This document shows positions 57,054-64,000 of a DNA stretch of 64,000 bases, piece by piece. A program made the translations under genes and the position numbers. The notes under the pieces were generated by a model that saw nothing but the letters and a program-made list of their open reading frames with translations, did not search any database and was not told where the DNA came from. This DNA comes from Burkholderia sp. WSM2232 (lineage in GTDB: Bacteria > Pseudomonadota > Gammaproteobacteria > Burkholderiales > Burkholderiaceae), in the NCBI RefSeq assembly GCF_000472545.1, contig NZ_AWZV01000011.1, positions 124,001 through 188,000 of the forward strand, written 5' to 3'. How positions within the stretch are numbered: position 1 is the stretch's first letter; each line of letters begins with the position of its first letter.

Positions 57054-57152
57054 GAGCGGGTCTCTCGTCGTGTGGAGTTCGTGCATTGTAAAAGGCCAAT
57101 GTGTCCGCGCGCGGTGGGATACCCCACCCAGGCGTAGAACCTTCCTTCCAAC

Positions 57153-57209
57153 CGTTCTAAACGATACGAACGCAGCGTAGACGCCTGGCCTATAATCGAA
57201 CGATCGTTC
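57153..57209 (+). promoter_or_regulatory. promoter with GAACGATCGTTC palindrome, within gap 57054-57519
   Basis: TATAAT at 57191-57196 is followed two bases later by the perfect 12-base palindrome GAACGATCGTTC (57198-57209). Thirty bases upstream CGTTC (57153-57157) and GAACG (57168-57172) make a second, spaced dyad of the same half-site. This looks like a TetR-type operator pair around a promoter reading towards the short repeat ORF and the nitronate monooxygenase gene, and also lying upstream of the divergent dehalogenase-like gene. The -35 region is not consensus. No TetR gene is in the window. Confidence 0.45.
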
Positions 57210-57227
57210 TTAAAGGTTCGCGCGGCG

Positions 57228-57383
57228 ATGCTGCTCTTTGGGGGCGGCTGCGACGTGGGCCGGTGCGACGTGGGCCAGTGCGACGTGGGCCAGTGCTACA
57301 TGGCCAGTGCTACATGGCCGGTGCTACATGGCCGGTGCCACCTGGGCCGGTGCCTCATGTGCCGCTGCCACGTGGGCCGCTGA
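57228..57383 (+). CDS. possible 51-residue Cys/Gly-repeat peptide
   Basis: This frame begins at an ATG 32 bases downstream of the TATAAT box and runs through the tandem array to a TGA. It reads CDVGR, CDVGQ, CDVGQ in five-residue steps, changes frame through three units that are one base short, and then returns to a Cys-rich phase (GRCHLGRCLMCRCHVGR). It has at least eight Cys. The only ribosome-binding-like bases (AAAGG) are about ten bases upstream. It could be a leader peptide for the downstream enzyme, or just a frame that a repeat happens to keep open. Confidence 0.3.
   Translation: MLLFGGGCDVGRCDVGQCDVGQCYMASATWPVLHGRCHLGRCLMCRCHVGR
57249..57380 (+). repeat. tandem array, nine units of 15/14 bases
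   Basis: The units are 15, 15, 15, 14, 14, 14, 15, 15 and 15 bases, consensus TGCGACGTGGGCCGG in the first part and TGCTACATGGCCGG in the short ones. The array lies between the promoter/palindrome and the nitronate monooxygenase gene. Confidence 0.85.
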
Positions 57384-57519
57384 TTCACCTGCTGCCGGCT
57401 GCTGCGCGGCGCAAGTCGCACGGCTGCCGCGCAGCGCACGCAACATGACGCGCGCCGCTACACTCAACGAATAACCGTGGGCGTCAAGCACACGGCTCAT
57501 CAATCAGGAGACTCGCACT

Positions 57520-58479
57520 ATGGCTTTGCCCGCCGTTCTGCAAAATCTGGCGCTGCCTGTCGTCGCCTCGCCAATGTTCATTGTCAGCTATCCCGAGCTG
57601 GTGCTGGCGCAGTGCAAAGCCGGCATCGTCGGATCTTTCCCGGCGCTGAACGCGCGTCCCGCCGAACTGCTCGACGAATGGCTCACGCACATCCAGGCAC
57701 AGCTCGCCGAGCATAAGGCGGCGAACCCGGGCGCGCTGGTCGGACCCATCGCCGTGAACCAGATTGTTCATCAATCGAATACGCGGCTCGAACACGACGT
57801 GCGCGTGTGCGTCGAGCACAAGGTGCCGATTTTCATTACCAGCCTGCGCGCGCCGGCGCGCGAGATCGTAGATGCGGTGCACAGCTACGGTGGCATCGTG
57901 CTGCATGACGTGATCAATCTGCGTCACGCGCAGAAGGCGCTCGAAGCGGGCGTCGACGGTTTGATCCTGGTGGCTTCGGGCGCGGGCGGTCACGCGGGCA
58001 CGACTTCGCCGTTTGCGCTGGTGGGCGAAGTGCGGCGCATTTTCGACGGACCCATCGTGCTGTCCGGCGCGATTGCGAACGGCGGCTCGATTCTCGCCGC
58101 GCAGGCAATGGGCGCCGATCTGGCATACATGGGCACGCGTTTTATCGCGACCAGGGAGGCGCACGCGGTGGAGAGCTACAAGCAGGCCATCGTCAATTCG
58201 AGCGCGTCGGACATCATCTACACGAACCTTTTTACGGGCGTGCACGGCAACTATATTCGCGAGAGCATCGTCAACGCCGGGCTCGATCCGGACGCGCTCC
58301 CGGAATCGGACAAGAGCAAGATGAACTTTGCCAACGAGAAGGCCAAAGCGTGGAAAGACATCTGGGGCGCGGGCCAGGGCGTGGGCCTGATGGACGACGT
58401 GCCGAGCGTGAGCGAACTCGTCGCGCGTTTGAAGAAGGAGTATGACGACGCGAAGGCGCGGCTTGGCATCGCGCGTTGA
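57520..58479 (+). CDS. nitronate monooxygenase-family FMN enzyme
   Basis: This is a 319-residue TIM-barrel FMN protein of the nitronate monooxygenase / 2-nitropropane dioxygenase family: LPVVASPMFIVSYPELV at the start, GIVGSFPALNARP, GVDGLILVASGAGGHAG (with the conserved His) and LSGAIANGGSILAAQAMGADLAYMGTRFIAT. It would oxidise alkyl nitronates, or the toxin propionate-3-nitronate, though many family members have other roles. GGAG lies 10 bases before the ATG. A palindromic promoter lies about 310 bases upstream, with a repeat array between, and a second repeat array begins four bases after its stop. Confidence 0.88.
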   Translation: MALPAVLQNLALPVVASPMFIVSYPELVLAQCKAGIVGSFPALNARPAELLDEWLTHIQAQLAEHKAANPGALVGPIAVNQIVHQSNTRLEHDVRVCVEHKVPIFITSLRAPAREIVDAVHSYGGIVLHDVINLRHAQKALEAGVDGLILVASGAGGHAGTTSPFALVGEVRRIFDGPIVLSGAIANGGSILAAQAMGADLAYMGTRFIATREAHAVESYKQAIVNSSASDIIYTNLFTGVHGNYIRESIVNAGLDPDALPESDKSKMNFANEKAKAWKDIWGAGQGVGLMDDVPSVSELVARLKKEYDDAKARLGIAR

Positions 58480-58482
58480 AGG

Positions 58483-58664
58483 CCGCGAAGGCGGGATGTG
58501 AAGGCGGGATGCGACGGCCTTATGCGAAGGCCTTATGCCAAGGCCCGATGCGAAGGGCCGATGCGAAGGCCCGATGTGAAAGCCTTATGCGAAGGCCCGA
58601 TGCGAAGGTCCGATGTGAAGGCCTTATGCGAAGGCCGGATGCGAAGCCGACAGTGCGAAGCCGC
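58483..58664 (+). repeat. 13-base minisatellite, about 13 units
   Basis: Consecutive 13-base units start at 58483, 58496, 58509 and so on up to 58639, with a decayed unit after. The consensus is ATGCGAAGGCCCG; variants end in CCTT, CCGG or GTCCG. No spacers differ in length. It fills most of the 253-base space between the converging nitronate monooxygenase and icmF genes. A unit-like ACGCGAAGGCGCG lies inside the 3' end of the enzyme gene (58448-58460), a possible seed. Because 13 is not a multiple of three, all three frames read the same pattern, so any ORF here is an artefact. Confidence 0.93.
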
Positions 58665-58732
58665 AACGCAGAAAACCCAGGCGAAGTGCGTTGCGGCAAC
58701 CAGAACTGCCGCCAGCCTCCCGCTTCACCCGC

Positions 58733-61700
58733 CTACATATTCCGCCGGTACTGCCCGCCCACTTCAAAAAGCGCATGCGTGATCTGCCCGAGCGAGCACA
58801 CGCGCACCACATCCATCAGCACGGCAAAAACGTTTTCGTCGTCCATCACGGCGCGCTTCAAACGCTCGAGCGCGGCAGGCGCTGCCTCGCGGTGCCGCGC
58901 CTGAAAATCGCGCAGGCGTGCTAGCTGACTCTGCTTTTCTTCTTCCGTCGAACGGGCAAGCGTGATGGGCTGCGGCGCTTCGTGCGGATGAGCGCTCAGG
59001 AACGTGTTCACGCCCACAATCGGATATGAGCCGTCATGCTTGCGATGCTCGTACAGCATCGACTCGTCCTGAATGCGCCCGCGCTGATAACCGGTCTCCA
59101 TCGCGCCGAGCACGCCGCCGCGCTCGGTCAGCCGGTCGAACTCGGCGAGCACCGCTTCTTCGACAAGATCGGTCAGCTCGTCGATCACGAAGCTGCCCTG
59201 ATTCGGATTCTGATTTTTCGCGAGCCCCCATTCGCGATTGATGATCAACTGGATCGCCACCGCGCGGCGCACCGACTCCTCGGTGGGCGTCGTGATCGCC
59301 TCGTCGAACGCGTTCGTGTGCAGCGAGTTGCAGTTGTCGTAAATTGCGATCAGCGCTTGCAGCGTGGTGCGGATATCGTTGAAGTCGATTTCCTGCGCAT
59401 GCAGGCTGCGGCCTGACGTCTGCACGTGATACTTGAGCTTCTGGCTGCGCTCGTTCGCGCCGTAGCGCTCGCGCATTGCGATCGCCCAGATGCGCCGCGC
59501 CACGCTCCCGAGCACCGTGTATTCCGGGTCCATGCCGTTTGAGAAAAAGAACGACAGGTTCGGCGCAAAGTCGTCGATAGACATGCCGCGCGCGAGATAA
59601 GCCTCCACATACGTGAAGCCGTTGGCGAGCGTATAGGCGAGTTGCGAAATCGGGTTCGCGCCGGCCTCCGCAATGTGGTAGCCGGAAATCGACACCGAAT
59701 AGAAATTGCGCACTCCGTGTTCGACGAAATACGCCTGAATATCGCCCATCACTTTCAGGCTGAACTCCGTCGAAAAGATGCAGGTGTTCTGGCCTTGGTC
59801 TTCTTTGAGAATGTCGGCCTGCACGGTGCCGCGCACGTTTTCCAATGCGCTGCGGCGCGTGGCAGCACGCTCCTCGTCGGTCAGTTGACGGCCGAGTTGC
59901 TGCGCCCTGCGCGCGATCTGCTGGTCGATTGCAACGTTGAAGAACATTGCGAGAATGGTCGGCGCCGGGCCGTTGATGGTCATCGAAACCGACGTTTCCG
60001 GCGCGCACAGATCGAAGCCGTCGTAGAGCGCATGCATGTCGTCGAGCGTTGCCACCGACACGCCGGAGTTACCCACCTTGCCGTAGATATCCGGCCTCTC
60101 GTGTGGCTCCTCGCCGTACAGCGTGACCGAATCGAAGGCGGTCGAAAGACGCCTGGCTGGCATCCCTTCGGACAGCAGCTTGAAACGCCGGTTAGTACGC
60201 GACGGATCGCCCTCACCCGCGAACATGCGCGTCGGGTCTTCGTTCTCGCGACGAAACGGAAACACGCCGGCCGTGAACGGAAAATAGCCCGGCAGATTCT
60301 CCAGCATGAGCCAGCGCAGAATTTCGCCGTGGTCGATGAACTTCGGCAGCGCGACCTTGCGTATCTGCGTGCCGGACAAAGTTGTGACGGCAAGCGCCGT
60401 GCGAATTTCACGCTCACGAATGCGGACCACGTGTTCGTCGCCGGAATAGGCCGCTACGGTTTGCGGCCAGGCGTCGAGCAGCTTGCGTTCGCGCTCGCCC
60501 AACGCAGCGGTACGCTGCTCGATCAGTGCAGCAAGCCGGGCTGCGGATGCGTCAGTGGCCGCCTCGGGTTGTGTCGTGCCGGCTTCGCCGAGCATTCGTC
60601 GCGCCTCGGCGAGTTGCCAACGTTCGCGCGCAATCTGCGCCTGTGCTTCGGCGCGCTCGCGATAAGCATGGACCGTCTGCGCGATCTCCGCGAGATAGCG
60701 CACGCGCTGCGGCGGCACGATTGCGTGGCGGCCGCTCGAAAACCGCACGTCTGCGGGCGCGGACAGCCGACCGCCGCCCTCACGCAAACCGTGCCTGCGC
60801 AACGCGTTCGCGAGATGCCGGTAGAGCGCGCTCACGCCGTCGTCGTTGAAACGCGAGGCGATCGTGCCGAACACAGGCATTGCGTCGGGCGCTGTCGAGA
60901 AGTCGCCGCGATTGCGCTGAACCTGCTTCGCGACGTCGCGCAGCGCGTCGGCGGCGCCCTTGCGATCGAACTTGTTGATCGCGACGAAGTCGGCGAAGTC
61001 GAGCATGTCGATCTTTTCTAACTGGCTGGCCGCGCCGAACTCCGGCGTCATCACGTACAGCGACTCGTCGACGAACGGCACGATTGCCGCGTCGCCCTGG
61101 CCAATGCCGGACGTCTCGACGACGATCAGATCGAAGCCCGCCGCCTTGCACAGCATCAGCGCGTCGGGCAGCGCGTTGGATATCTCGCTCGACGCCTCGC
61201 GGGTCGCCATGGAACGCATGTAGACACGGGCGCCGCCGCCCCAATCGCCGATTGCGTTCATGCGGATGCGGTCGCCCAGCAGCGCGCCGCCGGACTTGCG
61301 GCGCGACGGGTCCACGGCGAGCACGGCAATGGTGAGCGCGTCGCCGTAATCGAGCCGGAATCGGCGGATCAGTTCGTCGGTCAGCGACGACTTGCCCGCG
61401 CCTCCGGTGCCGGTAATGCCAAGCACGGGAATCCGCGCTGCCTGTGCCCGAGCCGCGAGCTTGTCGCGCTTCGCCGCGCCGATGCCGCCGGTTTCGAATG
61501 CGCTGATGAGTTGCGCGAGGCGGCGAAATGTTGCCGGGGTTGTGTCTTCGGCACGCGCTTGTCCGGACGAAAGGCCGTGCGATACGGAGCCCGCGATCAA
61601 CTCGTCGATCCATTCGCCGATTGTGTCGGGCGCGTGGACAGTGGGCGAGCCGCCTACCTCACCTGGCCCTCCGCCCTCGCCCAGGGACGCCACTCGCGCC

Positions 61701-62179
61701 GCCGCGCTTTGGCGCGCGAGCGCGGCGCATCGCCCGATCATGTCGTCGATCATGCCTTGCAGGCCGAGCCGCTGCCCGTCGTGCGGCGAGTAGATCTTTT
61801 CGACGCCATACTTTTCGAGCGCGACGATTTCCTCGGGGACAATCACCCCTCCGCCGCCGCCGAACACCTTGATGCGCTCGCCGCCGCGCGCTCGCAGCAG
61901 ATCGACCAGATAGCGGAAGTATTCGTTATGGCCGCCCTGGTAGCTGGAGACGGCGACGCCGTCGGCGTCTTCCTGAAGCGCGGCGGTCGCGACTTCATCC
62001 ACGGAACGGTTGTGGCCCAGGTGGATGACCTCCACCCCGCTTGCCTGAAGGATGCGCCGCATGATGTTGATGGACGCGTCATGGCCGTCGAACAAGGCTG
62101 CGGCAGTGACGAAACGCAGGCGCCGGCCGGCGGGCAGCTCGTGGCTGGCGGCGCGCTGCGGCGTGGACAGGTCGGTCAT
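58733..62179 (-). CDS. icmF: fused isobutyryl-CoA mutase IcmF
   Basis: This cobalamin-dependent mutase interconverts isobutyryl-CoA and butyryl-CoA (and in some relatives isovaleryl/pivalyl-CoA). The 1,148-residue protein has three parts: a B12-binding domain first ([14 protein letters not shown] with the cobalt-ligand His33, and [12 protein letters not shown]), a MeaB-like G-protein chaperone with P-loop GTGGAGKS (257-264), NKFDRKGA (NKxD) and [10 protein letters not shown], and the substrate barrel at the end ([35 protein letters not shown]). GGGGGAG precedes the ATG by four bases. The linker between B12 and G domains (about 150-215) is variable Gly/Ala/Ser. No other mutase gene is nearby. 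Tandem arrays lie at both ends. Confidence 0.95.
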   Translation of the reverse strand: MTDLSTPQRAASHELPAGRRLRFVTAAALFDGHDASINIMRRILQASGVEVIHLGHNRSVDEVATAALQEDADGVAVSSYQGGHNEYFRYLVDLLRARGGERIKVFGGGGGVIVPEEIVALEKYGVEKIYSPHDGQRLGLQGMIDDMIGRCAALARQSAAARVASLGEGGGPGEVGGSPTVHAPDTIGEWIDELIAGSVSHGLSSGQARAEDTTPATFRRLAQLISAFETGGIGAAKRDKLAARAQAARIPVLGITGTGGAGKSSLTDELIRRFRLDYGDALTIAVLAVDPSRRKSGGALLGDRIRMNAIGDWGGGARVYMRSMATREASSEISNALPDALMLCKAAGFDLIVVETSGIGQGDAAIVPFVDESLYVMTPEFGAASQLEKIDMLDFADFVAINKFDRKGAADALRDVAKQVQRNRGDFSTAPDAMPVFGTIASRFNDDGVSALYRHLANALRRHGLREGGGRLSAPADVRFSSGRHAIVPPQRVRYLAEIAQTVHAYRERAEAQAQIARERWQLAEARRMLGEAGTTQPEAATDASAARLAALIEQRTAALGERERKLLDAWPQTVAAYSGDEHVVRIREREIRTALAVTTLSGTQIRKVALPKFIDHGEILRWLMLENLPGYFPFTAGVFPFRRENEDPTRMFAGEGDPSRTNRRFKLLSEGMPARRLSTAFDSVTLYGEEPHERPDIYGKVGNSGVSVATLDDMHALYDGFDLCAPETSVSMTINGPAPTILAMFFNVAIDQQIARRAQQLGRQLTDEERAATRRSALENVRGTVQADILKEDQGQNTCIFSTEFSLKVMGDIQAYFVEHGVRNFYSVSISGYHIAEAGANPISQLAYTLANGFTYVEAYLARGMSIDDFAPNLSFFFSNGMDPEYTVLGSVARRIWAIAMRERYGANERSQKLKYHVQTSGRSLHAQEIDFNDIRTTLQALIAIYDNCNSLHTNAFDEAITTPTEESVRRAVAIQLIINREWGLAKNQNPNQGSFVIDELTDLVEEAVLAEFDRLTERGGVLGAMETGYQRGRIQDESMLYEHRKHDGSYPIVGVNTFLSAHPHEAPQPITLARSTEEEKQSQLARLRDFQARHREAAPAALERLKRAVMDDENVFAVLMDVVRVCSLGQITHALFEVGGQYRRNM

Positions 62180-62329
62180 GTCTCCCCCAGATCGTTACGC
62201 TGTTGGCGTGTGCGGGTGCTGGCAACCAGTATAGCGAAACGGGTCGGGAGCGCTTGCGGGCTGGCGCGCGAATCAGGGAACCGCTGAGTCAGCCGCCTAG
62301 TGAGCGGCTGAGGGAGCCGCTTAGCGAAC

Positions 62330-62543
62330 CAGTCAGCGAACTCTTGGGGGCTGGCGCGCCGCTCAGCAACCACTTCGCGCGAGCCGCTTAGCGAATCAAT
62401 TAGCGAGCCCAGCAACGAGCCGCCTCGCCCCAGTCAGCGAACTCTTCCGGGCTGGCGCGCCGCTCAGCAACCACTTTGCGCGAGCCGCTTAGCGAATCAA
62501 GCAGCGAGCCCAGCAACGAGCCGCCTCGCCCCAGTCAGCGAAG
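62330..62543 (+). repeat. 101-base tandem duplication, plus partial third copy
   Basis: Copy 1 is 62330-62430 and copy 2 is 62431-62531; they differ at five positions. A third copy begins at 62532 (CAGTCAGCGAAGC) and stops inside the LysR gene's last codons. Each copy is itself built of smaller AGCGA-based steps (CTTAGCGAA, CAGTCAGCGAA, TTAGCGAG). A decayed earlier copy seems to start near 62259 (GGCTGGCGCGCGAATCAGGGAACC). It fills the 355-base gap (62180-62534) between icmF and the LysR gene. Its presence near the LysR stop could affect that gene's 3' end. Confidence 0.9.
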
Positions 62544-63482
62544 CAACGGCGTGTCGGCCAGCGCCCTGATCTGTTCGAGCGACGGCCACAGCGATTCATT
62601 TGCGAAGCGCTCAGCCAGAAAATCCACGAATGAGCGAACCTTCGCGGACAAATGGCGGCGGCTTGCGTAGACGACGTGAATCGGCAACTCGCGCGGCGGC
62701 ATTTCGTCGACGAGCAGCGGCACGAGGCGCCCTTCGGCCAGGTCGGCGCCGATCACCTCGGTGCCCAGCAGCGCGATGCCCCCGCCGTGCAGCACCATCA
62801 CGCGCTGCGCCTCCAGATGGTTCACGATCAGATTGCCGGACAGCCGCACGCGCGCAGCCTCGCCGGTGCTCTGCATGACGTCGAGCGGGGACACGCCCGC
62901 GTATTGCAGAAAGTTGTGACGCGCGAGGTCGGCGGCGGTCTTGGGTACGCCGCGCCGGCGCAGATAAGCGGGCGACGCGCAGAGCACCAGGTGCGCCATC
63001 GCAATGGGCCGCGCGATCAGCGACGACGACTTCATCCCGCTAGGCGAAGCGCGGATCGCGACATCGAAGCCTTCGTCGATCAGCTCCACCACACGGTCCG
63101 ACAAGGTGATGTCGACGGTGACCTGCGGATACTGCGCGGCGTAATCGGCGACGGCCGCCATCACGTGGCTCAAGCCGAACGCCGAGAGCGAGGAGACCCG
63201 TAAGCGCCCTTGCGGCACCACGCTCGCCGCACCGACCACCTGCTCGGCTTCCTCGAGTTCCGTGAGCACCTGACTCAGGCGCTCGTAGTATTCGCGCCCG
63301 GCCTCGGTGGGCGCCACGCGGCGCGTCGTGCGATTGAGCAAACGCGCGCCGAGCTGCTGCTCGAGATGCATCACATGCTTGCTCGCCATTGCCGCGGACA
63401 TTTCCATGCGCTCGGCAGCGCCGACGAAGCTGCCCACTTCGACCACCTGCCGGAACACTTTCATGCTGACGAGGGTGTCCAT
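62535..63482 (-). CDS. LysR-family transcriptional regulator
   Basis: This is a 315-residue LysR regulator (MDTLVSMKVFRQVVEVGSFVGAAERMEMSAAMASKHVMHLEQQLGARLLNRTTRRVAPTEAGREYYERL gives the helix-turn-helix at about 1-65; the effector domain follows with RLRVSSLSAFGLSHVMAAV and DITLSDRVVELIDEGFDVAIRAS). The target is unknown; it is not divergent from any gene visible here except perhaps the porin side, where another minus-strand gene follows. The last codons (ALADTPLLR) run into the tandem-repeat region, so the C-terminal end may differ between strains. Confidence 0.9.
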   Translation of the reverse strand: MDTLVSMKVFRQVVEVGSFVGAAERMEMSAAMASKHVMHLEQQLGARLLNRTTRRVAPTEAGREYYERLSQVLTELEEAEQVVGAASVVPQGRLRVSSLSAFGLSHVMAAVADYAAQYPQVTVDITLSDRVVELIDEGFDVAIRASPSGMKSSSLIARPIAMAHLVLCASPAYLRRRGVPKTAADLARHNFLQYAGVSPLDVMQSTGEAARVRLSGNLIVNHLEAQRVMVLHGGGIALLGTEVIGADLAEGRLVPLLVDEMPPRELPIHVVYASRRHLSAKVRSFVDFLAERFANESLWPSLEQIRALADTPLLR

Positions 63483-63576
63483 CCGAATCGCTCGCTCAAG
63501 GAATCAATCGGCGTCATTTTGCCCGCTTTATCAAGAGCGAGTGAGTAAAGGCCCATATGGCGCGAGCCGGAAAAAC

Positions 63577-63608
63577 AAAAGCCCGCGTTCCAGAGGAAGC
63601 GGGCTTTT
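63577..63608 (-). terminator. Rho-independent terminator after the porin gene
   Basis: AAAAGCCCGC and GCGGGCTTTT form a ten-base stem; on the minus strand it ends in TTTTGTTTTT. It lies about 75 bases beyond the porin stop. Confidence 0.88.
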
Positions 63609-63682
63609 GACGCCTGCGGTCCGAGACAGCGCACAGCAGGGGCCGCGCGCTGTGTTCGCCGGGGCGGAGAGAACGACGACGC

Positions 63683-64000
63683 CTAGAACTTCGCGCGCAG
63701 GCCCACACCGTACGTGTTGCCGCTCGACTGATTGCTGATGTGGTCGTACAGGTACGCCGCGTAAATATCTGTGCGCTTGGAGAGCGGATAGTCGTAGCCG
63801 ACGGCAGCGGTCTGGCGTGTCTGGTCGAAACCGCCGCCGTCGCGCGAGTACGCATACGAGGCCATGACCGTGCCGGGACCGAACGGCACCGACACGCCGC
63901 CTTGCGCGGTGTTCACGTGCCAGCTCGTCAGCGTCTGGTCGTTGTGCGTGTACATGTACTGGCCGAACAGCTTCACGTACTTGAGGTCGTACGAAACGCC
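63683..64000 (-). CDS. Gram-negative porin, C-terminal part
   Basis: This is the last 105 residues of an outer-membrane beta-barrel porin; the gene continues off the right edge. The visible strands alternate polar and hydrophobic residues (VKLFGQYMYTHN, GTVMASYAYSR, RQTAAVGYDYPLSKRTDIYAAYLYDHI) and end in the typical terminal strand YGVGLRAKF with a C-terminal Phe, which the BAM machinery recognises. DYPLSKRTDIYAAY is characteristic of Burkholderiales trimeric porins (OpcP/Omp38 type). A strong terminator follows. Confidence 0.92.
   Translation of the reverse strand, partial: GVSYDLKYVKLFGQYMYTHNDQTLTSWHVNTAQGGVSVPFGPGTVMASYAYSRDGGGFDQTRQTAAVGYDYPLSKRTDIYAAYLYDHISNQSSGNTYGVGLRAKF

Noticed and set aside
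57238..57474. ATWAS-type repeat frame overlapping the 15/14-base array
   Set aside because: It starts at a TTG without a ribosome binding site and is one of several frames that the repeat keeps open; the ATG-started frame at 57228 is the better candidate.
58483..58664. CRISPR array
   Set aside because: The units are contiguous, 13 bases long, with no spacers and no cas genes.
58476..58904. Open frames through the 13-base array
   Set aside because: A 13-base unit without stop codons keeps all three frames open in the same pattern; they run into icmF antisense sequence.
1..64000. tRNA, rRNA, IS elements, prophage or secretion-system genes
   Set aside because: None was recognised by reading both strands; a tRNAscan or IS search could still find short or degenerate copies that I missed.

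Overview
The window looks like ordinary core chromosome of a GC-rich betaproteobacterium of the Burkholderiaceae, most likely Paraburkholderia or a close relative. The pointers are a PhaM-type PHB granule protein, methionine synthase split into two adjacent genes, RfaE domain II as a separate protein, fused isobutyryl-CoA mutase IcmF, isocitrate dehydrogenase kinase/phosphatase AceK, an A-F-D-B biotin operon and a Burkholderia-type trimeric porin. The genus is an inference from gene content; no rRNA or tRNA gene was seen. No phage, IS element, CRISPR array or secretion cluster was recognised.

Layout. 1-7.7 kb (minus strand): D-amino acid aminotransferase (cut by the window edge), a PBP5-like D,D-carboxypeptidase, a small hydrolase and a thioredoxin-like ferredoxin, a VanZ-family membrane protein, and a four-gene MCE lipid-transport operon (STAS-permease, ATPase, MlaD-like protein, auxiliary lipoprotein). 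7.8-13 kb: birA-coaX, a small membrane protein, rfaE2, a di-iron ferritin-like protein and phaM. 13-20 kb: enoyl-CoA hydratase, a branched-chain-type binding protein, a fumarylacetoacetase-family enzyme divergent from an IclR regulator, a DUF3108 protein, an alpha/beta hydrolase and a DUF3567 protein. 20.6-31 kb: split metH, a small basic exported protein, DUF1840, argS, a SPOR protein, dsbA, an SDR and a BtuF-like protein. 31-41 kb: a dipeptide-type binding protein, an MBL hydrolase, a MerR regulator, aceK, and a can-thiolase-SDR-acyl-CoA dehydrogenase-YchJ run. 42-51 kb: a secreted hydrolase, bioAFDB, a sulfate-binding protein, an RBBP9-like hydrolase and a GhrA-like reductase. 51-64 kb: HMG-CoA lyase, YbaK, DUF1289, MaoC, MBL, a DMT exporter with a divergent Lrp regulator, a haloacetate-dehalogenase-like hydrolase, a nitronate monooxygenase-like enzyme, icmF, a LysR regulator and a partial porin.

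How the parts fit. Several genes serve acyl-CoA and branched-chain catabolism (enoyl-CoA hydratase, thiolase, acyl-CoA dehydrogenase, HMG-CoA lyase, IcmF, a LiuR-like MerR protein). Two enzymes use cobalamin (MetH, IcmF), and a BtuF-like protein lies between them. Envelope functions (carboxypeptidase, MCE transport, LPS heptose activation, DsbA, SPOR) make up the rest.

The least ordinary features are: a roughly 75-residue low-complexity insertion inside CoaX; three unrelated tandem-repeat arrays within 5.3 kb around the nitronate monooxygenase and icmF genes, one of them carrying a short Cys/Gly-repeat ORF behind a palindromic promoter; and a short ORF with a strong ribosome binding site whose stop overlaps the ghrA start. 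No clearly new multi-gene system was found.
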